This document shows positions 37,726-47,698 of a DNA stretch of 64,000 nt, piece by piece. How positions within the stretch are numbered: position 1 is the first letter of the stretch; every line of letters begins with the position of its first letter. The translations under genes and the position numbers were made by a program. The DNA comes from Histomonas meleagridis. Taxonomy: Eukaryota > Parabasalia > Tritrichomonadida > Dientamoebidae. The notes beneath the pieces were generated by a model that worked only from the letters and a program-made list of their open reading frames with translations, was not told where the DNA came from and did not search any database. The stretch covers positions 558,001-622,000 of the forward strand of contig WSYJ01000086.1 of NCBI GenBank assembly GCA_020186115.1, read 5' to 3'.

Positions 37726-40233
37726 ATGTCCAATAATTCCCTACATGTTCTATCACAAGAACAAAGCAGGCTGACTTCAAGTGTTCATTTGATCACATCA
37801 CAAAAGGTAAAACAAGAAAAACTTGTAAAACATATTTCAAAAAATTCACAAATGCTAATATGCGAATTAAGACATCTTGCTTTAATCCGTGAAAAGGTAG
37901 TTGATCGGAAACCTCGCACGATTGAAAAAATACTTAATTCACAAGCATTTTGCGGACTTAATATGTCTCCTTTGCAGTATAATCTTAGTTTTTTTGATCC
38001 AAACTCCACCAACCATTTTACATTTCTTTTGTTACACACACGACGCAATCCAAAAGTACTTGCAAAAATTTTATATGATTATTCGTGTCAAAATCCTTCC
38101 AAAATACAAAAAATCTCGTATTCACTTTTTCTCTCACTCTTTCAACAAGGCTGGTCTCAAGAAGAAGATGAACTTCTTTTTCAAGTCTTAAAAGAGATGG
38201 CGATTTTACAATTTAAACAAAACAAAAACGTTGAAATTTCATTACAAACCGAAGCGCGTAAACTCAAATACTCCAATCGTGATCCAATTGTAGCCTCATC
38301 CAAGTACGAACCATTTATATCATTTGCCGTTTCATATCTCTTTAATGCGGCGTCTTTTTCATATTTCCAATCTTCGTTAGCACCAATTATCATTCATCTT
38401 CATTCATTATCACAATTACGTGATCTCCGAACCACATTTCAAGCGACATATGAAGGAATTGCTCCATTTGATTATTGGGAGCAAATTCTTCATTATGCCA
38501 TTGAAGTATGTAACTCATTATATCAATGTTTAGAGTTAATGCCACGCGGCGTCTTTAAGTTATGTCATTTTCTATATGAATTTGGCGTTGATTTATATTT
38601 AGTTTTTTTCGAAGCGTTTATCAATCGCGCGCTTGATAATCCATCATTACTTGGATTACTTCCGTGGCATCCATCGCATCAGAATTGGGAACCTGCGCAT
38701 GATATTGCTGATGTATTACGAACGAAATACATTGCATCATTACAATCGAATAGTTTCCGATTTCTGAAACGAATTCTGAGTAAGTTTCCATCTTATAATG
38801 ACTTAAACTTAGTTAAGATCATTAATCGTTTAGTCTCTGATGAAATGATTGATTCATTTATGATCTGCGAGACAGAGATCTTACAAACATATACATCATT
38901 TCCTAAAGAGATATTAATCACTGGCACCGACTTAATCTTATTTAAACAGATCGTAACAAATTCAAGTGAATTATTTAATGAACAAATTGGGAAAATTATA
39001 TCGAAGTTAAGTACAATTCCACCAAAAACTAAAAAAGCAAATCAACATTTTTATATAAGCGTAAGTCGAACAAAGAATAATTTACTCGAAGATAAAAAGT
39101 TAATACCTGTTTCAATATTCCCTGATGAACAAGAACCACAAAATAATATAATGAAAGATCCATATATCCAACAATTATGTGGAGTCTTTGTGGAATATCC
39201 ACCGTTCCAAAAGATCATTGATTTATTAAATGTGAAAACTACAGAAGAATTATTTAATGATTTATTGTTACTTTTGCCAATGTATATCTCACCAAATTTT
39301 GTCATTCAAACAGAACTAATATTAAAGTTTGCAATTGATAAAATTAAAAATTCCGATGAAGAAATTATCGATAAAATTATACAAGAAGCAAATAAAAATG
39401 ATAAATTAACATATAAATTAATCGATAAAACTTCTTCAATGAGAACTCAAAACCAAAAAATTAAATCAGCGTTAGAAATTGTTCATGACATAAGGAAAAA
39501 TGTACAAAGTCATTTATTATTAGAAATTGCCGAAATTTTTATGTCTGATACTATGTGTGATTCGATTAAAGAAGCTATGACTAAAGCGCATGAATTTGTT
39601 AATGACTCAAATATACTAAAAGAAGTAATGACGCAAATATTATCAATTGCTACGAATAAATTACTCGAAATGACTGTGAACGAAGATGGAATCCAAAAAA
39701 TATCGCGAATACTTTACTTTAGACTTACAGAGCATATAACATTTAGAAGATTTACATTAAATAAATCATCGGAAAATATTTGGAAACATTCCGTAATCGT
39801 GACAAAAATCATCGAAAAACATCGAAACGAAATAATCGAAAATGTAACAAAGGAACAAAACGAAAGTTTCTTCTCTAAAATTAAATACTTACAAAGATGC
39901 AGTGATCTTTTAGGACACATTCGTCCGAATTCTGGAATTTCAGTCATCGTACATTACGTACTCGAAATGACTGCAAATGTTTCCAATTTGTGCATTAATT
40001 GCCCGGGACTCAATTGCGACGTGTGTTTGCTGTGGGTGGTGCTGAACACAAACGCAAAACACGTGTTTTTGCTAAGCAAATTCTTGCAGCAGTTCGTCCT
40101 AAAATGCGGTTTCATTAATGAGTTGTTCACCGAAAAAGAAATTTCTCAAATTTCATTGTTTACTACGTCAATCTTCATGTTGTTAAGCGAATGTAAGAAA
40201 TATGATCAAAGAATTGATCAGAAATGGGCTTAA
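37726..40233 (+). CDS. RasGAP-domain protein, GAPVD1/Gapex-like
   Basis: An 835-residue helical protein. The N-terminal 60 residues recall the start of GAPVD1, with a run of helices rich in E, K and L. Residues about 95-165 (HFTFLLLHTRRNPKVLAKIL and later SLFQQGWSQEEDELLFQVLKEM) match GAPVD1's FLxxLRENPxLIAxxL...QEDExxLLQVL region. A RasGAP-like helical block follows (VSYLFNAASFSYFQSSLAPI). The usual RasGAP arginine-finger and FLR motifs are not clear, and no VPS9 domain is recognised at the C terminus. In animals GAPVD1 acts on early endosomes. Here the GAP activity is uncertain. Complete frame. Confidence 0.6.
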   Translation: MSNNSLHVLSQEQSRLTSSVHLITSQKVKQEKLVKHISKNSQMLICELRHLALIREKVVDRKPRTIEKILNSQAFCGLNMSPLQYNLSFFDPNSTNHFTFLLLHTRRNPKVLAKILYDYSCQNPSKIQKISYSLFLSLFQQGWSQEEDELLFQVLKEMAILQFKQNKNVEISLQTEARKLKYSNRDPIVASSKYEPFISFAVSYLFNAASFSYFQSSLAPIIIHLHSLSQLRDLRTTFQATYEGIAPFDYWEQILHYAIEVCNSLYQCLELMPRGVFKLCHFLYEFGVDLYLVFFEAFINRALDNPSLLGLLPWHPSHQNWEPAHDIADVLRTKYIASLQSNSFRFLKRILSKFPSYNDLNLVKIINRLVSDEMIDSFMICETEILQTYTSFPKEILITGTDLILFKQIVTNSSELFNEQIGKIISKLSTIPPKTKKANQHFYISVSRTKNNLLEDKKLIPVSIFPDEQEPQNNIMKDPYIQQLCGVFVEYPPFQKIIDLLNVKTTEELFNDLLLLLPMYISPNFVIQTELILKFAIDKIKNSDEEIIDKIIQEANKNDKLTYKLIDKTSSMRTQNQKIKSALEIVHDIRKNVQSHLLLEIAEIFMSDTMCDSIKEAMTKAHEFVNDSNILKEVMTQILSIATNKLLEMTVNEDGIQKISRILYFRLTEHITFRRFTLNKSSENIWKHSVIVTKIIEKHRNEIIENVTKEQNESFFSKIKYLQRCSDLLGHIRPNSGISVIVHYVLEMTANVSNLCINCPGLNCDVCLLWVVLNTNAKHVFLLSKFLQQFVLKCGFINELFTEKEISQISLFTTSIFMLLSECKKYDQRIDQKWA

Positions 40234-40528
40234 GAATAAAAAGTGTTTTGAATATTTTTGATATTAAATAGAGCGATTTTGCACCATCGTACAAAGCGTT
40301 CTTGACATTATGGATATATAACATATATACGTAATTGCATTATGAAAAACGAAATATAATTTTTTTTTTTTTTAATTCCAAATGGACTTTTGCATTATTT
40401 ACACAAAAACAGAATAATAACTTGATGAACAACGATAGAAAAATCAATCATATTTGATCGTATCTAACCAATTATCTCCTCAATTATCAGAAAAGTAAAT
40501 TTGTCAAATTTTGTTTCATCAAGAAAAA
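40234..40528. other. Intergenic region
   Basis: A/T-rich, with a run of 15 T residues near 40361-40375 and AAAAGTA (40491-40497) 31 nt before the next ATG. No gene is seen. Confidence 0.4.
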
Positions 40529-41892
40529 ATGAAAAAAGCAAATAATGAATGGGACACAATTTTATTAATCAAACAAATTGTTTATAATCTAAATAAAGAA
40601 AATATTTCCCAATCTTCAAATTTAATATTTGAAAAATTTGATATCAATTTATCTTTTAACATAGTAGTTAGTCAAATGATATATCATTTTTTTACTATAA
40701 AATTAAACGAATTTGACATATATTTGGATTTTATTAAATAAATTTCAAAAATGCAAGAGATAAAGAAAATCCAACCCAAAATGTTTGATGTGTTTGTTAA
40801 TATTCTTAGTGGTTTAACAAAAGAATCAGAATATCTTATTGAAAATATGATTGAGAACAATTTACTCGAGCCAAATATTGTTCAATATTTAAAAACTCCA
40901 AACTTTGCACATTATATGTCAGATAATGAAATTAATCAAATGATTCGTGATATTGATATACGTTTGCAATTTGCTGAGACTCTAGAGTTTAAATCATCAA
41001 TTTATGTACAATGCAAACGATTGAAAACTTTCTACAAAGACAAAGAACTTTCAAAGAATGATTGGGAACTTCATAAGAAATTGATTAAAGAAGGACATAA
41101 TCCAAATGAACTTGCAAAAATAATTCGAAATGATGAAATAGAAAAACTTCAAGAAATTTCATCACAAACAAATTTTGATTTTAATAAAACAATTCCAAAA
41201 TCACTTTATGAAAGATGTTCATTTATTAATCAAGAATATGTTAAATTAATTGATTATTCAGCATTTTTTGGATCAATTAAATGTTTTAAATATTTACTTA
41301 TGAATGGTGCAAAATTAGAAAACACAGGTAAAAATGCAATTGCAGGTGGAAATCTTGAAATCTTTCATTTATGTGAACAAAATCATTCATCATTTAAAGG
41401 TGGATATGAAACAGCAATCGAATTCCATCAAAACGATATCTTTAAGTATATGTGTGAATTGGATGGAATTGTTGATTTAGAAAAATTAGGAAAGAAATGT
41501 GTTTTATATCATAATTATGAAATTTTTACATTTTTGATAAAAAAAGGAATGAAGATTAATGATAATATTATTAATGTATCAGCAAGATTAGGAAATATTT
41601 ATCTTGTTAAATATTTTCTTGAATCCAATCAAATTCCTAAAAATATTTTACTTTGCTCTGTAAAATCAGGAAATGTTGAAGTGGTTAAATATATATTAGA
41701 AAAAGGAGTTAACATTAATGATAAAAACATTTATTTGTTTTATTTGAAATTTATTTTAATAATTTTATATTTCAAAATACTATTTGGAAATTATTTCAAT
41801 TATTTCAAACAGCACTTATCAAAGCATCTAGAGATGGTTATACAGAAATAGTTAAATTACTTCTTGAACAAGAAGGAATTGATATTATTTAA
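40529..41892 (+). pseudogene. DUF3447/ankyrin gene copy with an in-frame stop
   Basis: A third copy of the DUF3447/ankyrin gene, with the blocks EGHNPNELAKIIRNDEIEKL and LIDYSAFFGSIKCFKYLLM. A TAA at 40739-40741 interrupts the frame, at the position where the related copies continue KTIQEK or KTKEEE; the reading frame itself is kept on both sides. After KNIY comes a single spacer like those of the arrays (about 41735-41800), then one ankyrin unit (TALIKASRDGYTEIVKLL) that stops early at 41890-41892. The end overlaps the stop of the convergent gene at 41889. It is probably non-functional, unless the stop is read through. Confidence 0.7.
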
Positions 41893-42266
41893 TATGTAGA
41901 AGCGCGTATCAACGTTATAAGCCATTTGTCGTTTATCTTTTCTAAGTCAATGTTAAGTTGCAAGCGCCATGTGATTCGGCCGCCACCGTAGACCGCTGCA
42001 GCAACTTTGCTTTTGCCTATCATTTTGGCTTTTTCGCTATGAATTGTAATACTTAAGTCAGTGTCTGTACATGAATAATAATTCAATGTTCCGTCTGCAA
42101 TGGATTTAAGATATTCATTTTTAGGTTGCCTTAAACCAGTCATATGAATAAGGACAAAATTGTCAGCTAACAAATTACCAAGAGCTTTTGTGTTTTTGTT
42201 GATCATGTATTGGTACATTTCGTCATAGCATCTTGCGAGAGCTGCTTCGTCTTGTTTCGTTTCCAT
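41889..42266 (-). CDS. SnoaL-like/DUF4440 (NTF2-fold) protein, bacterial type
   Basis: A 125-residue protein of the NTF2/SnoaL fold. An N-terminal helix pair (ARCYDEMYQYMINKNTKALG) leads into the strand LLADNFVLIHMTGLRQPK, followed by the helix NEYLKSIADGTLNYYS and a four-strand sheet with GGGRITWRLQLNIDLEKI and KWLITLIRAS. The sequence is strongly like short bacterial proteins annotated SnoaL-like or DUF4440. The gene is less A/T-rich than its neighbours. It may have come from bacteria by transfer; that is inference. No enzyme activity can be assigned. Its stop overlaps the stop of the convergent ankyrin pseudogene. Confidence 0.75.
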   Translation of the reverse strand: METKQDEAALARCYDEMYQYMINKNTKALGNLLADNFVLIHMTGLRQPKNEYLKSIADGTLNYYSCTDTDLSITIHSEKAKMIGKSKVAAAVYGGGRITWRLQLNIDLEKINDKWLITLIRASTY

Positions 42267-42823
42267 TAGAAATGATGTGCAAATACGATTGCATGAGCAA
42301 GCATTGAAAATTTATCGTACAGGAAATCAATAAACTATATAAAAAGTTATTACATAACAACGACCGTTTATCATAAGGAAGCAGCACGTGTTGTGATCTT
42401 CGTTCGATATAGAAATTCATAAATTTAAATTATTTTAAACAATTTATGTAACTAAATTTAGTTCTATCATCTGGAAATGATATTTAAATTTAGTGTGTGT
42501 ACATTAAGCGAGTCATTTATATTTTTTTTAATCCCTATCCGACCAATTATCTTTTCAATTTCTAAGGTGATCAAAATGGATTGAATTTACGTGCGAAAAA
42601 TCAGCCCCCCAAATATTACAATACGATTATTTCCGACTCGAAAAACTTTTTAAGCTCTTGTTATACTTATGAAGATAACCGAAAGACTAATTAGGTAACG
42701 TTATTAACTTTTGTCAATGTTTTTTAACGTATTTGACTGAAAACCAAGCGGTTGTCTTGGTCAAAGTTTTTTCAATTCAAAGTACAAGTTTGACTAAAGT
42801 CTTATAAAAGTGCCAAAAGATCA
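42267..42823. other. Intergenic region between divergent genes
   Basis: There is no gene. The right end has CTTATAAAAGTGCCAAAAGA (AAAAGTG at 42806-42812), the probable core promoter of the next gene, 11 nt before its ATG. A TCAGCCCCCCAAATATT stretch near 42601 is locally GC-rich. Confidence 0.5.
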
Positions 42824-43324
42824 ATGGTTTCATGCAATTTACCTTTTATTATACAAATTATATCCATAGTAGCCTCAGTTTTAGGGATTATATGTGCCAT
42901 CTATTCTATTTTTGCACATTTCTCTGTTGGTGGATTCATTCTTAATTTATTTGCAATTGTATTCTGTTTGATACTTATTCTGGTCGAAATTCATATCTTC
43001 GATTTTTACAAGTATTTAGCTTTCATGTTGACTTTCTGGGGCAAAGGGATCATGTTCTTATTTATGGGATTTTTGATATTTTCAAAAAATGCATTCCCAA
43101 TCGTTGTTGCAGTAATATTTTGGTGTTTGTTTGCTCTTTATGTTATCTCATTTTTCTTTGCTAAAGGAACTTCAGCTCCATTACTCCAAAAAGGTTGTGC
43201 ACCATCTTTTGAACTTTCATCATCAGACTTTTATGGAGGTGAAAAAGGAAATAAAAATTCCAACAAAGTCAGTGATGAAAGTAATAAAGATACAAATTAC
43301 TATAAAGAAGACCCAGAGAATTAG
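42824..43324 (+). CDS. Four-helix membrane protein, COPI-associated (Tvp15-like)
   Basis: A 166-residue protein with four hydrophobic helices, at about 6-28, 32-55, 63-84 and 88-112. Between helices 2 and 3 is FDFYKYLAFMLTFWGKGIMFLFMG, close to the family's YFGFLxSxxGRGLxYxxxG motif. The tail of about 50 residues is polar, acidic and disordered. Tvp15 and related COPI-associated proteins sit in Golgi vesicles. The assignment rests on the helix pattern and one motif. AAAAGTGCC precedes the ATG closely, supporting the start. Confidence 0.6.
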   Translation: MVSCNLPFIIQIISIVASVLGIICAIYSIFAHFSVGGFILNLFAIVFCLILILVEIHIFDFYKYLAFMLTFWGKGIMFLFMGFLIFSKNAFPIVVAVIFWCLFALYVISFFFAKGTSAPLLQKGCAPSFELSSSDFYGGEKGNKNSNKVSDESNKDTNYYKEDPEN

Positions 43325-43778
43325 AATTTAATTAAAAAAAAAATTTATCATTTCACTATGTAACCGGAAAAATCTTTTGAAAATTTGAAAAAATTATTTA
43401 TTCAAATTCCAATAAAAAATAACCTACTTCTGAATTTTTCTATATAGAAGTCAGACTTTTTAATAGAGAATAAGTCAAATATTTTTCAAAACTAGTTTAT
43501 TTTTATATGATTAACCATGTCTTTGTTTTAGGAAGAATTATCTTACAAATTTACATGGTTTTCATCATTTGTCATCTTAAAATCATCACATAATGCAAAA
43601 CGAAAAAATTTTTCGATTACAAAATTTTTTATTTTGCGAAGTTTGACCAGTATATAATTATAATAACTCTGATCGAAATATAGATATCATTTTAATGAAG
43701 GAAAATATTAAATTTGCCCAGCAAAAAACATTATCGTTTAGCAAAAAAAATTTGAATAATTTATGAAAAGTACCAAAA
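43325..43778. other. Intergenic region
   Basis: A/T-rich with no gene. At its right end ATGAAAAGTACCAAAAATGG matches the leader of the gene at 5760 almost base for base, which places the next start at 43779. Confidence 0.5.
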
Positions 43779-44683
43779 ATGGAGGTTAAGAAGAAGAGCG
43801 ATTACGTAATGAAGCCGAACGTCTTCGACGTGGAGAAGAAGAACTTAAACGTAAGGAAGAAGAATACAAAATCTTAGCAGCACGCGGATTTGTCTTTAAT
43901 GAATATAAGGAGAGTGAAATTGAAGAGAATGCTTCCAAAGAAGTTAAAGAGAAACATGAATGGAACTTAAATGTACGTAACATCACACGTGCTTTAGCAG
44001 TTACATCTAATTTACGAGCAGTTAACTTTGTATATACTGATCGATTAATCGATGTACGTGGTAAGAATCGGCCAATAGCATATTATGTACCACCTAAATC
44101 TTCCAATTTGTCTACTGGAGGTGTCTTCATATATGACCGTACACATAATAGAGATAATACTATATATTTATTCATCGGACCTAAAGCACCTAATAACTTA
44201 GTACCGTTAGGTGAGAAATTACTTAATTTGATTGTCGAGAAAGCGAATAACCCAACTGTATATAGAGTCGATAGATCATTAGAATCAGAGGAGTTTAAAG
44301 ATATGATACATGCAATTGGTGGTAATATCATAATGATGCAAGACGCAGAAAAGGCCGGTGATCAATTCTTCTTCGAATTACAATTCTTCGCAACAATGTT
44401 ACATATATTTAACTTCGAAGTGGGTAAAGGTATAGAAGAAGTACACGTAAAGAAGCCAACTTTGGACATATTACCAGACGAAGGCGCTTCTGTTATCGAT
44501 ACAAGTGATAACAACATATATTTGTACGTGTCAAACGTAGAGGTGCACGAGGGGCCAATCCAGGAATGCTTGAACTCGGCACTGCAGTGGATGGGTGAGC
44601 AGCCAGAGTTCCAGAAGAAAGACGTCATAGTGTTCGATAAGAAGACAGTGCCGCCAAACCTTCAAATAATTTTCCAAAACTAA
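43779..44683 (+). CDS. Gelsolin-like actin-binding protein, frameshifted at the start
   Basis: From about 43790 an open frame of 298 codons runs to the stop at 44681-44683. It begins with a charged coiled coil (ERLRNEAERLRR and on). Then come two parts with gelsolin-repeat character, including TIYLFIGPKAPNN and SLESEEFKDMI, which match the xLWxG and EGxESxEF patterns of gelsolin repeats. No ATG lies in this frame at its 5' end. The ATG at 43779, supported by the AAAAGTACC leader, is in another frame and would need one base added (or two removed) between about 43782 and 43800. It is either a real frameshift, a small intron or a sequencing error. Actin severing or capping is the family role. 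Confidence 0.6.
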
Positions 44684-45784
44684 ACACAAATTATTCACAC
44701 AAAAGTCCTCTTGTTTTTAACATGCAAAATTCCACTGACGTTGTCATTATAAATAAATGGAATTATTTATGATTCGTTTTCGCTTTCTGAAGTGGCAAAT
44801 GATTTGTTTTTATTATTCTTATGCCATTATCAGCTTCAGAAGAAGGAAATTTCACATCTTTTTGCAACGTGCGCTTTAATGATGTGAAGTGTATAGAGCA
44901 AAACGTGTAAATTCATCAGTCTTCAGCATTTTAATAATCATGAATATTAGCTTGATGAGTACCACAAAGTTGCATATTCTTTTCCCCATATATTTCATAG
45001 TTCAATCCTCTGCTGCTTTAATTAGATTAGCGAAGTATGAATCACGGTTATTAACAAAACATATTATTCAACTTAGTCCAGGTGTTGCTTTAATTATGCT
45101 CTGGACAACCATTAAATGAATTTAAAACATTGATTTGGTAACATTATTAACCTTGGTTCGAGGATTGTACACAATTATTAAAACAGTTTGTAACGTATGC
45201 CCGTGAGGTTCCTTTCGGTAAATGATCTGTAAACCATAATAATAAATAATGAGAGCAGAGATGGTGAAATAAAAGTATTATCAGAATCCGATCTTTTTAT
45301 ATCTTTTTTGCATGCGCATTTTGTAGCATCCATTGATTACAAAAGAATTACGAAATCACAAATAAAAAATGCAAATGATTGCGTAAATGATAATGAAATA
45401 GTTAATGCATAATAAAAAGATAAAGTTAAATCACTTTGAAGTGTGTCTGTAAATGTATTTGATTTAGTGAATGTACTCGATTGTGTATATGTATTTGTTA
45501 ATAAATGTATACAAATATTAAACAAGAAAAATAAATATCTTTTTCATTTGCCTCGATTCCTTTTTGTTCAATAAGGAATTTAACAATTATTTTATTTCCT
45601 CTTGAAGATGATAGTACATTTCAGCAAGACTTAAAAGATTACATATAAATGTTGGAATACCATTAGTATGATGTAATTTACCACTTACACAATTAATATG
45701 ACCTGTTTCGAATTTTCTTATTTCACATAAATACCATTGATATAAGAAAAATTCATTTCAGAAAAAGAGAACCCTTTTATTCAC
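44684..45784. other. Intergenic region with gene debris
   Basis: No intact gene is supported. At about 45540-45610 (minus strand) is a short ankyrin piece, KIIVKFLIEQKGIEANEKDIY, ending at the same GATATTTATT edge as the arrays. Overlapping it and upstream (minus strand, about 45600-45740) is an open tail encoding GHINCVSGKLHHTNGIPTFI, which I do not recognise. A 76-codon frame from 44889 lacks support. Confidence 0.45.
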
Positions 45785-47047
45785 TTAGCAAAGGTTTAAC
45801 TTGCCGCAAACGTTAAGCTTGGAGAGACCGCTTGCGAGCCAGCTGATAACCTTTGGAAGGTAGTTGTTGACGATTGTTGAGCAGATGCCTTGTGCAGCGG
45901 CTGGAACCTTGTTGCAGAGCTTAGCGGCTTGTGCAGCGACTTGTGATGTGATGGATGTGTCCTTTAAGATTGTGACGATGCCGCCAACGACTGTCTTGCA
46001 AACATCGCATGCAACACCGTTGTCGAGACCTTCTGGGATTGGGATGAAGATGATTTCGTCATCGTCTTCTTCTTCAACTTCGAAGTCGAGTTCTTCGATG
46101 TCGTTACCCTTGCAGTAGCCGAGCTTGGAGCAGATCTTGGATTGTGAAAGCTTCTGGCTGAGCCAGCTCATGATTGGGCCGACGGAAACCTTGACGATTG
46201 TCTTGCAGAGAGCAGCGCCAACACCACCGCTGATTAAACCGCATGCAGCTGTAGCAGCAGCCTTAACGACGGCTTGAACAATGCTGTTACCCATGGCAGC
46301 TGAGACGAAGCCAACAGCCTTCTTGCAGATGGCGCAGTTGTCGGCGTTGGAAAGACCTAATGGAAGTTCGATTTCAGTAACATAGTCATCATCATCCATT
46401 TCGAGGTAAAGTTCGAGATATGCATCATCGCTGTCAACATCGTTGCCGCTGCATGACTTGAGTTTGTTGCAGATTGTGGAAGCACCAACCTTTTGGCCAA
46501 GCCATGTCATGATCTTGCCGAGATACTTGGAGACAAGTTTGTCGCAGAAGTTACGACCGATCTTTGGTAATTTTTGGCAAAGCTTTTGTGCGGCTTCTGT
46601 AGCCTTGGATTGGACGGATGAGCTGGAAAGAACCTTGGCAACTGCATTAACAAGGTGCTTGCAGATGGAGCAGGCAATTCCGTTTTCAAGACCTTCTGGA
46701 ATTTCGATGTATTCGATTTCGTCGTCGTCTTCTTCGTCATTGGACTTGCAAACATTGATTCTGCTGCAAACGTTAGCCTTTGAGAGACCCTTGGAGAGGT
46801 AGGATAAGATTGTTGGGAGCTTGTTAACAATGTTCTTGCAAAGTGTGTTGCCTGAGCCAGAGAATTTGCCGCAAAGACCAAGAGCTAATTGTTTGATGAC
46901 TGATTGAACTGGTGAAGCACCGATGAATCCGGCAATTCCACCAACAACTGTCTTGCAGATTGAGCATGCATCAGCGTTAGAAAGACCTTCTGGAATTTCG
47001 ACTGCGTCGATGTAAGATAATGTATTGATCAAGAGAAGAGCAAACAT
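45785..47047 (-). CDS. Saposin-like protein with four SapB domains (amoebapore/TvSaplip-like)
   Basis: A 420-residue secreted protein. A short hydrophobic leader (FALLLINTLSYIDA) precedes four SapB domains, each with exactly six Cys: 28, 31, 59, 70, 94, 100; then 126, 129, 157, 168, 193, 199; then 238, 241, 269, 281, 306, 312; then 347, 350, 378, 389, 414, 420. Domains 1 and 3 share an LSNAD start and domains 2 and 4 an L(E/D)NG start, so a two-domain unit was duplicated. Acidic linkers (DEEDDDE, MDDDD, EEEDDDE) separate the domains. SapB proteins bind lipids, and the amoebapore and Trichomonas saplip relatives permeabilise membranes. The gene is GC-richer than its neighbours, suggesting high expression. 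The ATG is at 47045-47047. Confidence 0.93.
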   Translation of the reverse strand: MFALLLINTLSYIDAVEIPEGLSNADACSICKTVVGGIAGFIGASPVQSVIKQLALGLCGKFSGSGNTLCKNIVNKLPTILSYLSKGLSKANVCSRINVCKSNDEEDDDEIEYIEIPEGLENGIACSICKHLVNAVAKVLSSSSVQSKATEAAQKLCQKLPKIGRNFCDKLVSKYLGKIMTWLGQKVGASTICNKLKSCSGNDVDSDDAYLELYLEMDDDDYVTEIELPLGLSNADNCAICKKAVGFVSAAMGNSIVQAVVKAAATAACGLISGGVGAALCKTIVKVSVGPIMSWLSQKLSQSKICSKLGYCKGNDIEELDFEVEEEDDDEIIFIPIPEGLDNGVACDVCKTVVGGIVTILKDTSITSQVAAQAAKLCNKVPAAAQGICSTIVNNYLPKVISWLASGLSKLNVCGKLNLC

Positions 47048-47698
47048 TATAATGATAATGAAGTCAAGCTGTCAGTCAATTCGTTCAATGCATGTCATTT
47101 GACTCATTAATACAAGGTTTGAAATAACACATTGAATTTTTGGCAAACTGTCAGGAAATTTTTGAAATTTAAACTTTATTTGACTGTAACATCCTTCTGC
47201 TTATCATCCCAAAATTTGGGATCCCAAATTTAATAGTTTTTTGATTCACGAAAAACTATTTATGTTGAAATATACCTTTATATCTTTTCTTGAACGGAAA
47301 ATATTGGAATACATGCCCCAAGAAATATCGATTGTTTTTATTTTATTTTATTTTTTATAACATATTCCCTAATATTCTAATAATAAAGTTATTATTATAT
47401 GTTAATTATATGTTAACATAAGAATGTCACCCTAAGATTAATCCAGTAAAATACGACCAATTAAATATAACAATGTTAATATATTAAAAATTTATTTAAT
47501 GATTTCCTTTTCTCATTTTGAATATCCCGAAGATTTCCGACCGTTAAGTCATTTCACACGACCATTTCATTGACCAAATAACCACGCAAACATATAACGG
47601 TTATAATCAATAATCACGGTTTTTGTCGGGTGGCAATATCCAAAGACGTTAATTTCTTTGAAATTTGTCTCTATAAAAGTGATTGGAAGAACTCGAAC
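47048..47698. other. Intergenic region between divergent genes
   Basis: No gene. It contains the 20-bp palindrome at 47212-47231, an ATATAACGGTTATAATC stretch near 47591, and AAAAGTG at 47675-47681. The last two are probable promoter elements of the exostosin gene. Confidence 0.5.
47212..47231. promoter_or_regulatory. 20-bp perfect palindrome upstream of the saposin-like gene
   Basis: AAATTTGGGATCCCAAATTT is its own reverse complement over all 20 bases. It lies 165 bp before the saposin gene's ATG and about 470 bp before the exostosin ATG. A dimeric regulator could bind it, or it may be chance; a palindrome of this length would rarely arise by chance. Confidence 0.4.
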
